64,000 nucleotides of DNA, from NCBI GenBank assembly GCA_036320915.1, contig JAXBDG010000005.1, forward strand, positions 2,231,001-2,295,000, written 5' to 3'. The position numbers and the translations under genes are program-made. The stretch comes from Linnemannia elongata. Taxonomy: Eukaryota > Mortierellomycota > Mortierellomycetes > Mortierellales > Mortierellaceae. Below the pieces are notes generated by a model, which was not told the origin of the DNA, did no database searches, and worked only from the letters and a program-made list of their open reading frames with translations. Shown here in pieces: positions 56,677-64,000 of the stretch. The stretch's first letter is position 1, and the number at the start of each line of letters is the position of its first letter.

Positions 56677-58179
56677 TCAAGCTTGTAGCGTCTGCCGCAT
56701 CATATTCAAGGCACGAACTCGCAGTTCAGGCAACTCCATGTTATCCGCAAGCTGAAAGACGTCCATCCATGTAACACGCGCCTCATCGCCATCCTGCTGC
56801 TTGGAGTTGCTCGTGAAAGGTTGATCGTTGGGCGCTGCAGTCTGTACATCACCGATTTTTGTTATGTCCAACTTGCGCGTGTACATCCATCTACGCACAG
56901 ACCGAGGGCGATTCAAGGGGACCAAAATAGGTAAATAAAAAATCACAGCCGAAACACGAGAGAAATAGAACAAGCAAGGGCCGGAGATCAGTAACGTTGC
57001 TGCAGTAAGCTAACAAAACATACCCCAAGACAAGACGAACGACCGGGCGCGAAAAGTCTCTCACAAGCAGTTTGCGAGGCATCAACACACAAGGTGATCC
57101 TCCAAGTGATGATGGTGATCGGAGCGGAAGCTTGCGACGGAAGTAGGGATATTGATGGAGGACAGCCTGATGAGCATACAGCCTCGCCAGCGTTACATCA
57201 TATCGCTTCAGTCTGCCACCATGGCCGCCATCGTCGTCGCTGTCATTGTCACTACCACTGCCGCAGTCATTGCCGCTCTTGCAGTCGCTGTCGGAAGCAG
57301 CCGCCATCAAGACTTTGTTCTGCCAGATGAACACGACATCTGTCGGGACCGGATCATCAAAGATCGCATCAATCGATTTTGGACAGCAGCCCTCGTCAAA
57401 GCCGCCAGAAAGAGAAAGAAACATATTTGGAAAGATCGATCCAAGCGACGCCATGGCTGTTTCATGGACGAGGGATTCTGTCGACAGGACGATCGCAAAG
57501 CTATACTGCCCGTCCAAGTCTAGAACATGGCTCGCCTTCACCTTGGCTATTTACGAACAAAAAAAAACATATACGAGAAGAGATAGTCGAGTGTTGATCA
57601 AATTGGAGAAGAATATTTCATGTCGTCAACTGGGTAATAGACCATCATGGTCAAAGTGTGAGGATTACTTTGGAGTGAAAGGGCAGAGGAAGAATCGATT
57701 GTCTTGGAGACAAGGGTGAAGCGCGTGTTCTTGGCCACAATGCTGAAACTCTTGTACTGCAACAAGAACCCACCAAACGGTCCTGAGGAAGGCAAGGATG
57801 AAGCCATTGACAAGCCGCGCAACTCGACCGACAAATCCACTTCAGTCGCCTCCTCCACTTCTCCTTCTCTTCCTTTACATTCACCACGCTCTCCTTGATT
57901 CCGAGGCTGGGGCTCCTCGGTCAAGGTCAGTCTCCACTGCCAGGGGTGGTGATGATGGTGAGTTGTCAATCTTGGTGGCGATGCCAGCGAAACGCAGGCA
58001 GACACTGAGAGTTTGTTTCCTTGCGCGTTGTTAGTGTTGGACGGCGTGGCGCCAGAAGAGGAGATCCGTGTCGACTCAAGCAAGTTGCTTCGAAAGACTC
58101 GTTTCGCGGGCAAGTTGCCTGGGATGGTAGGGGGAACGCGGAAAGTTAGAGAATAGTTGTAGTTGATTGTGGCAGACAT
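56677..58179 (-). CDS. MATH-like/BTB domain protein, short form
   Basis: Three exons downwards, 58179-57669, 57546-57024 and 56890-56677, 415 residues in phase. The N-terminal half resembles MATH (WQWRLTLTEEPQ, DLSVELRGLSMASSLP, GGFLLQYKSFSIVAKNTRFT). The BTB half follows: DGQYSFAIVLSTESLVHETA, TDVVFIWQNKVLMAAA, LYAHQAVLHQYPYFRRKL, then LVLGWMYTRKLDI across the last junction, and VTWMDVFQLADNMELPELRV, the helices that normally follow BTB. A Cul3-adaptor role is plausible by family. It is a tandem paralogue of the gene at 52793. A polyacidic insert (SGSDNDSDDDGG) replaces a loop. A structured hairpin lies 120-190 bp upstream of its start codon. Confidence 0.7.
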
Positions 58180-58301
58180 TGTTGCAAAGGATGAAAGAGT
58201 TGAGGAGCAAGGAGGGAGAAAAAGTGATATTGATGGACGAAGCGGATGCCTTTAAGGGGTCGCCTAATTGTTGCCACCAAAGGTAAAGGCGCCGCTAGGT
58301 A

Positions 58302-58367
58302 GCAGTGATACCCATCCCTTGAGTGAGTAACGCAGTCACACTCTCCAGAGGGGCTGGGTATCACTGC
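58302..58367. promoter_or_regulatory. 13-bp perfect inverted repeat upstream of the short MATH-BTB gene
   Basis: GCAGTGATACCCA (58302-58314) and TGGGTATCACTGC (58355-58367) are exact reverse complements around 40 nt. Further pairing is possible inside (CCCT with AGGG, GTG with CAC), so the whole could fold into one long hairpin. It could be a small MITE, a cruciform or a regulatory structure; I see no second copy in the window. Confidence 0.6.
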
Positions 58368-58842
58368 TTCCCACCACTACTCTTTTTTTTTTTCCTTTGT
58401 AGTTGTTCACAACAGTGGATGAGAATAGAGAATAGAGGAACGAAAGTGAAGACGAATGAAAAAATCGAATGAATGAGGTATGGAAGAAAGAAAGGCACAG
58501 AAAGGGCTATGAAAAAGTAAGGGGTGCAATGCAGCCAAAACGGTAGAGATTGTTCAATAGAAGCGCGAACTTGGCCGAACCCTGCACTTCGCCATATCTA
58601 TAAAAAGGACTATACAAGCACAATCGAGGATGTCATTGCAGCTTGCCACGTGTATTAGGAAAGTGAGAAAATAAAAAGGGATATGTGCCCAAGACTATCT
58701 CCATCAGTAAAATGGCGTAAGGAAGGGAAGCACGAATTTGTTTGTTGGCTTTATTTGTTGTTTTTGGGAGAGTTTTGCTAATTTTTTAGATACGAATATG
58801 TGCAGTCTTGTAGAAACAATAAGAGAAGTTCTCAGCACAGAC
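58368..58842. other. Intergenic, no gene seen
   Basis: Lies between the hairpin and the stop of the phosphatase gene. AT-rich; a TATA-like CTATAAAAAGG occurs near 58598. Nothing else is recognised. Confidence 0.4.
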
Positions 58843-60327
58843 TCACCACGCCTTGGAGTGGTTGCTCTGTGGCCTCCTCCTCCTTCTGCGGATCGGACCC
58901 AGCCCATTGCTCGGTGGGGTTGGCGATGGTGACGCGATTGGTGCAGTAATCTCCACTGTTGACTCTCCTGCTCGCCTCGCAGCCCTTTTTTTCCTGGTCC
59001 GGGTAGAGCGTTCCCCTTCAGATCCCGCGTTTTCCATCAGGAAGGCGACCCCACCCTCCTTTGCGTCCTCGAAAGCGATCTGCTGTGTCCAATCTGGAAC
59101 CACCCAATCCGGAGACGTGAGATGTACAGCTTTCTGAGATTTCAAAGGTATCCGGCCTGCCTCGGTCATTTCGCCCACTCGAAACATCTCTGTTGTCCGG
59201 GCCACCTCAACATTCCGATCATCAGAGGTTCCCTCCAACTCTGCATTCTGAGCCTTCTTGAGTTTCCGAGTTGGTGCATCCTCAGCGATTTTCTCAACCC
59301 GCGCCTTCTCTTGAGCAACTTTCCTTGCTTCACGCTTTTTGGCCTTCTTCAATACGTCCTTCATAGTAGCCGTCAAGGCAGTAACTTTGTCGTGGAACTC
59401 CTGAGAATGGTAGAAGGTGCTGTTGGTGTCGAAGGGACTTGTCCGCATGTAGGCACTCACATTGTCCTGGTAGAGCAGGTCGTTGAGGTAATGGAGGACC
59501 TTGAGCAACTCCTGGTCGCCTCCGAGCTCCGCGCGGGTGTCGTCAAAGTCCGGGACGATCATGCAGTTGTGTGGCTGAAGCTGAGATTTGTGTGGAGAGT
59601 CGTCGATCAGGACGGTATTGGTTTGATCATAGCAGAACTCGTATCGTCCGCCTGCCAACAGTTGTTCCGGTTTTGCCTCAGATCGCTCAGTCTCGATAGC
59701 CCTCCAGACAAACTCCAGATCCTTTAGCGTCAGGACCTTGCGGTGGAAATCCTTGAAGGGAAGCTGCAAGTGCTCCCGGTTCCAGACCCGATCCATCTTA
59801 TCAACGCCCACGAAGCCGCCGCCCGTGATCATTTTCGAGACTCTTTGACGCGTGGCGCTTGACCAGATCATGACTCGACAGTTCTCGTAGAGGAAACGGA
59901 GAAGCTCCACAAAGTAAGGTCTCTTGATGTAATTGCGGTTCCTGCTGCGGTCGTCAGCGCTGTAAAAAAGAGTCCCGTTGAGGTCGAGTATAACGAGCAG
60001 CTTCTTGGGTGTGTCGAGTTTTACGGGTGGTTGGTGGGCGAGGTCCAAGTAGCCTGGGGTGAGTGGACGGATTCCTGTGAGTGGGTAAAAGATCCTTCGT
60101 TCTTCATCGTAATACCGGCTCTCATCAATGACCGTTGTAGTTATGTTGTTCGTTACGGTTGTTGCGAAGGTAGCACTATTGTCGCAGTCGTTGGCTGTGA
60201 TGTGTATAGTCGTTGTGGGACGAGGTAGACCGTCTTTGACGCCATTGCTGCCGGTGTCCTGATCAGATGACATCTCGGCCATGCGGCTGTCGTCCTTGAG
60301 CGTTGGTTGAGAAGGAGTAAAAACCAA
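58843..60327 (-). CDS. FCP1/NIF-type HAD phosphatase with DLNGT motif
   Basis: Single exon, 494 residues. HAD motif I is LVILDLNGTLF (D115, N117, T119). Motif II-like Ser/Thr is in RVMIWSSATRQRV. The aspartate pair of motif III is in NTVLIDDSPHKSQ. FCP1/SCP phosphatases remove phosphate from the RNA polymerase II CTD or other proteins and normally have DxDxT; here the second Asp is Asn. The same DLNGT form occurs in a branch of the family, but loss of the general acid may lower activity. The N-terminal 100 residues are Thr/Asn-rich and the C-terminal 180 residues are basic with repeated Lys/Arg clusters (KKAKKREARK, RTRKKRAARR, RRRRRR), suggesting nuclear or nucleolar location. No BRCT domain is seen, so it is not a canonical Fcp1. 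Confidence 0.8.
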   Translation of the reverse strand: MVFTPSQPTLKDDSRMAEMSSDQDTGSNGVKDGLPRPTTTIHITANDCDNSATFATTVTNNITTTVIDESRYYDEERRIFYPLTGIRPLTPGYLDLAHQPPVKLDTPKKLLVILDLNGTLFYSADDRSRNRNYIKRPYFVELLRFLYENCRVMIWSSATRQRVSKMITGGGFVGVDKMDRVWNREHLQLPFKDFHRKVLTLKDLEFVWRAIETERSEAKPEQLLAGGRYEFCYDQTNTVLIDDSPHKSQLQPHNCMIVPDFDDTRAELGGDQELLKVLHYLNDLLYQDNVSAYMRTSPFDTNSTFYHSQEFHDKVTALTATMKDVLKKAKKREARKVAQEKARVEKIAEDAPTRKLKKAQNAELEGTSDDRNVEVARTTEMFRVGEMTEAGRIPLKSQKAVHLTSPDWVVPDWTQQIAFEDAKEGGVAFLMENAGSEGERSTRTRKKRAARRAGESTVEITAPIASPSPTPPSNGLGPIRRRRRRPQSNHSKAW

Positions 60328-61204
60328 AAGAAAAATGGCCCTTCTTGAAGAGGATGCTGGAGACTGCTTTTAAGGGTGTGTGAGTGCATCAGGTACTAAC
60401 GAGCCTGATGCAAGGCAAGGCACCAACCACCAGCTTGTTTGTCTCGCTGGGGCTGGGCTTGAGATCACTACCCAATCAGAGGACAGGTGTCTTATTGCTG
60501 CCCTCCAGTCTGCTCCAGTCTGGACGTTTGCCTTTCTTTGACGAGATCCCTTTCTTCAACTTCTTCTTTCTTCTCATCATCGCTCGTCATTTTTTGTTCA
60601 TTCCCTCTTGTTCTCCTCTTTCTCCTCTCCTATTCCCCGCTCTCCCTCCCTTGTTCCTTGTTCCTGACATTTGATATTGTTCACATTCATTTCTCGATCC
60701 CCCTTTCCATAACTATCAGCACTTTGGACCCCTGCCTTCATTAGTGTCTGCATCATCCGACTCTCACAGTCCACCCCTTTTTGTGTTGGCAATTGTTGTC
60801 TCCTTTGTTTGTTTTTGTTTGTTGACACTTTTTTTTTTTTACGCCCAGCAGAAGCAGCAACAGCAGCAGTTGTTCAGGTGCTCTCACAAATGACATGCCA
60901 CTGATCTGCTGAACTCTCGCTTTCCGTGTCTGTCTCTCACTCTTTTGCTTTTGCTCTCACCCCCCCTCTCCCTTCTGCATGCCATCTCGGATGCTGTAAT
61001 ATTCACAAGCCCTTTGCCAACTTTTCGTCTTTTCTCTTTTCTATTCTACATCCTGTTCCTTTCTCTCTTCCTCTTTCTTTCTTTCTTTCTTTCTCTTTTT
61101 CTCTCTTTCTTTGTTTTTCTCTTCACATCAATTCGCTTCAATTCACCTCTCCACTCTTTAATTCATACTCTTTCATATCTGTTCATATCACACTTATATA
61201 TACA
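60328..61204. other. Divergent intergenic region, C/T-rich leader
   Basis: Lies between the phosphatase and the coiled-coil gene, which diverge. Dense C/T tracts at 60535-60665 and 61025-61125 (including (CTTT)n near 61075-61100) and a T run near 60831 look like fungal promoter and 5' UTR sequence. No gene is seen. Confidence 0.5.
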
Positions 61205-63391
61205 ATGACCGACTCTGATACGATCCATACAATGCCTGTCCTCGTTGAAGCGGGCTCGCGGCAATCCCGGCGACCCACTCGCCTTCCACCCTCCAGGGTC
61301 TACACCATCAACTCCTCCCACCAAGAATCAACCACGACAACAGGACCAAAGACAGCGCCTATTGGTCTTTCGTCCAGCCCCTTTCGCCACTCCAATCACA
61401 GCACAGGCAACATTATCACCACACCTAGCAAACCCCACAACGACATTGTTAGCAGAGCTAGGAGCTTCTCCGCCAGCAGCAACAATAAGAATAACAGCAG
61501 CAGCATCAACAAGAGCGGCTTCGTTGGAGGCAGGAGCAGGAGTTTCTCGACGAGCAGCGGTGGAGTCGTTCCCCAATCCCGTGCCGACTCCGAGGCCTCC
61601 CGTCTGGCGCTCGAGGCCCTGATCCAGAAGCGCCTTGATCGGATCACCCAACGTCTAGACGAGTTTAATTTCCAATCGCATGAACTCTATGCCCGGACGG
61701 AAATCCTAGCCAAATCCTTCCACGACAACGCCAAGCGGCTCTACAAGGTCGAGGATCATCTCTTGCGGGTCCAAGGCAAACCCGGTCTGTCGGAGGCCTA
61801 TATCGAGAACGGAGGCGCAACTCAACGGAGGAGGTTGACAAATGATTTGGAGGAGCTGAGGATGGGCGTCAAGACTTTGCGCAAGAAGTTTCAGGTCGCC
61901 GGCTCTGTTGTGTCAACGGTCGAATGGTGGAAGCGTTTGAAGGGCGATGGGCAGGACAGCACTGCAGGGGATGGCGATAGCAGCCCTGCCCATACAGAGG
62001 ACGGCCAGTCGTCGGAAGAGCTTACTGTTTCATCTCCTTCCTCCTCTTCCCCCTTGTCTGCGTCAACCTCACCTGTCATCGTCAATGAGAGGTCAAGGTC
62101 ACCGTCGTTGCTGCCGTCGTCGTCTTCGTCGTCATTCAGCAGGACGATGAGCAGGAAGGAGGGTCAAGCACTCCAAAAGATCTTGACCGCACCCGACGCC
62201 ACGGCTACTGTTTATGTCACCCCCTCGACCTCGACCCAAGACACCATCCCCTCTCCTGACTCTTCTTTGCCATGTGGTACTTCTGCTGCTGCTGCTCAGG
62301 GTCTCAGATCGCCTCCATTGACGCCGAAGAATCCCCCTACCCTCCTCGGCTCCTTCATCCAGAGAGGTCACCTCGACGACCTTTTGCATATCCCTACCAA
62401 CATCAAGGCCCGCCCACTTTCAGTCATTCATGATCTGGAGGAGCCGCCTCTCCAACTTCCCCTCACACCCCCCACCACTGCATGGACAAAGGAGTCAAAG
62501 GACACCACTATCGCCGCACCGACCCCTCTGGCTGACGACACAATTCACCTTGATAATCAAGAGAGTCATGCCATTCCTCTCCATTCTGCAGCATCCTCAA
62601 CCGTCCAAAGCTCACCACTGCCACCACTCCAAAGCAACAACCATAACAAGAATGTCAGCGATAACGAGTCTCGACCGGTCTTCTTGGAAATCTTTACCCC
62701 ACCTTCCCCTACTGCATCTGTATCATCTGCATTTGCATTTGCATCTCTATCTGCAGGTGGTGAGACGGCAGAAAATGTGTCCCAATCGACTGAGCCCAAG
62801 CCTGAGGTTGAAATTCCTGGGGTTGAAAACACAGGCTGTGAGGAGGAGGAGGGCAACAACAAACCGGCTGAGCAATTCAGCAACGACGATGATGTCGGTG
62901 CTGACGAGAAGTTGGTGGCTCTGGATACAAACTCCTCTGATCTTTCGCCAGCTACTGTAGTAGCACCAGTTCAGGAACATGACAACGACTCATCCACTCC
63001 AGTCTCAGGAACACGTCTCGCCTCAGACAACAAAGATGGACAGCTGTTTGCCACGTCCCTGCACCCCGAGGACAGCAAGGACGTACCAGTTGAGCAAGCG
63101 TCTTTGAACGTCGAGGAAGACGCAGAGGATACTTGGGTTCAAGTGTTGTGGAGGATCCTAATTCGCCTCGAGTACTTCCTCCTTGGGACCGCCGTCCTGG
63201 GAGCTATGATGCCCGAATCCCTTCCAGCCCTCCTTGCCGGGTTCCTGTCCGCGATCCTTTATGGAGCTCTGGTGATCCGGCACCGTATCCTTGCTGCCCC
63301 CGAGAGTGAAGCCCCACGACCTCCTGCTGGCATCAAGGGAGTTGCAGGTGAAGTTGGAGTTGGCAAGAAGAGATATCGTGTGCGAGAATAA
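61205..63391 (+). CDS. Coiled-coil protein with C-terminal membrane segment, unknown function
   Basis: Single exon, 728 residues from an ATG after a long C/T-rich leader (the frame is open further upstream, but that part reads Phe/Ser/Leu low complexity). Residues 1-130 are Ser/Asn/Arg-rich. A predicted coiled coil spans about 140-240 (LALEALIQKRLDRITQRLDE, ELYARTEILAKSFHDNAKRL, LTNDLEELRMGVKTLRKKF). Then come about 400 Ser/Pro/Thr-rich disordered residues. Near the C terminus a hydrophobic hairpin (YFLLGTAVLGAMM, LPALLAGFLSAILYGALVI) is followed by a basic tail. The layout suggests a tail-anchored or hairpin membrane protein. I recognise no family. Confidence 0.72.
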   Translation: MTDSDTIHTMPVLVEAGSRQSRRPTRLPPSRVYTINSSHQESTTTTGPKTAPIGLSSSPFRHSNHSTGNIITTPSKPHNDIVSRARSFSASSNNKNNSSSINKSGFVGGRSRSFSTSSGGVVPQSRADSEASRLALEALIQKRLDRITQRLDEFNFQSHELYARTEILAKSFHDNAKRLYKVEDHLLRVQGKPGLSEAYIENGGATQRRRLTNDLEELRMGVKTLRKKFQVAGSVVSTVEWWKRLKGDGQDSTAGDGDSSPAHTEDGQSSEELTVSSPSSSSPLSASTSPVIVNERSRSPSLLPSSSSSSFSRTMSRKEGQALQKILTAPDATATVYVTPSTSTQDTIPSPDSSLPCGTSAAAAQGLRSPPLTPKNPPTLLGSFIQRGHLDDLLHIPTNIKARPLSVIHDLEEPPLQLPLTPPTTAWTKESKDTTIAAPTPLADDTIHLDNQESHAIPLHSAASSTVQSSPLPPLQSNNHNKNVSDNESRPVFLEIFTPPSPTASVSSAFAFASLSAGGETAENVSQSTEPKPEVEIPGVENTGCEEEEGNNKPAEQFSNDDDVGADEKLVALDTNSSDLSPATVVAPVQEHDNDSSTPVSGTRLASDNKDGQLFATSLHPEDSKDVPVEQASLNVEEDAEDTWVQVLWRILIRLEYFLLGTAVLGAMMPESLPALLAGFLSAILYGALVIRHRILAAPESEAPRPPAGIKGVAGEVGVGKKRYRVRE

Positions 63392-63463
63392 AGTGTGGAA
63401 TTTTTTTCTTGTTTTATTTTTTTTTAGTTTTTGTTCCTTTCATTGGTTTCGTGTTTGGTTTGA

Positions 63464-63922
63464 TTACAGCATCATCATCATGGTGTGGAGGGATTCAAGG
63501 TCTACTCTCAACGCTTGCAACTCCATCCGCAGGACACGAGATTGTTCGATAGGGTCCCGTAAGAACCGTGTGGTGTTCATGCATACCAAACTGGGTTCCA
63601 GTCCCAATGCCTCATCATCTAATCTTACTACCATCGTCTCCTCCGCTGCTTCCGTTCGTTCCGTTCCCGATGTTGCTGTTGTGGTTGTCCTAGAAGGATC
63701 CACTAGACTTCTAGAAGAAAGTGCGGTACAAGACGTGGTTCCTGTCGTCATTGTTGTCTCTGCAGTAGTGATAGCGGTGGAGATGTTGGTAGACGCTGCT
63801 TCCGTGGTTGCTGTAGTTGTCGGACCCATCTGCCGTTCGTAAGCTCTGATTTGATGCATGAGGTACAACAATCGTTTCTCTCGAATTTCCAAACACGTTG
63901 TCACGGTTCTAGTCCGGTCCAA
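63464..63922 (-). CDS. Probable last exon of a gene extending past the window
   Basis: Open frame on the minus strand ending at 63464, 72 bp beyond the stop of the convergent gene. It reads TVTTCLEIREKRLLYLMHQI, then a Thr-rich linker, then helical DPIEQSRVLRMELQALRVDL ending in a Met run. There is no ATG at the start of the frame and an AG acceptor-like site lies near 63910, so it is probably a 3' exon. No family is recognised. The remaining bases to 64000 hold nothing I can name. Confidence 0.45.
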   Translation of the reverse strand: MDRTRTVTTCLEIREKRLLYLMHQIRAYERQMGPTTTATTEAASTNISTAITTAETTMTTGTTSCTALSSRSLVDPSRTTTTATSGTERTEAAEETMVVRLDDEALGLEPSLVCMNTTRFLRDPIEQSRVLRMELQALRVDLESLHTMMMML

Positions 63923-64000
63923 GAAAATTAAATGACTCTGTGTTTGTCTCTGTCCTTGCTGTTGAGAACGAGAACTGCAAGGAGAAGGAGAAGGGGAAGG

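Overview
The window is nuclear DNA of a filamentous fungus. It has many short GT-AG introns (roughly 45-160 nt) with CTAAC/CTGAC branch points, pyrimidine-rich promoters, long homopolymer runs, and fungal or opisthokont families (Swf1-type DHHC acyltransferase, Mdm1-type PXA-RGS-PX protein, DUF6589, RecQ-like helicase, MATH-BTB proteins). An early-diverging lineage (Mucoromycota/Mortierellaceae-like) fits best, but that is inference from gene style. Exon structures were built by eye from splice motifs and phase. Where I give a protein length, the exons sum to a multiple of three.

Layout. 1-4.5 kb: a DUF6589 gene (5' end cut by the window) convergent with a RecQ-like helicase. 4.92-12.08 kb: a 7,157-bp mobile unit carrying one gene for a 1,742-residue Fanzor-family (eukaryotic TnpB-like) RNA-guided nuclease candidate. 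12-39 kb: a host block with a membrane protein, a RhoGAP/Msb1-like protein, a 5.4-kb gene-free stretch, a four-span membrane protein, a mitochondrial-type quinone oxidoreductase, a Swf1-like palmitoyltransferase, an Mdm1-like sorting nexin and a decayed pseudogene. 41-43 kb: a dynamin-like GTPase. 43.9-44.6 kb: a dead Tc1/mariner transposase cut off by the next unit. 44.62-51.77 kb: a second, inverted copy of the Fanzor unit with no indels relative to the first. 52.8-64 kb: two MATH-BTB-like genes in tandem, an FCP1-like phosphatase, a coiled-coil tail-anchored protein and the end of another gene.

Main result. The two Fanzor units are head-to-head inverted repeats around 32.5 kb of host sequence. 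All three RuvC acidic residues and the zinc-finger cysteines are visible. The stop codon lies 6 bp inside the right end of the unit, and a perfect hairpin overlaps the last codons. By analogy with TnpB/Fanzor omega RNAs, the guide-RNA scaffold would overlap the 3' end of the coding sequence and the guide would be the flanking host DNA, which differs between the copies. No transposase, clear terminal inverted repeat or consistent target-site duplication is visible, so the mechanism of movement is open.

A secondary theme is decay by nonsense codons that could all come from C-to-T changes in Gln or Arg codons (pseudogene at 38.3-39.1 kb; a leader reading frame inside the Fanzor unit), while the 7-kb duplication itself is unmutated.
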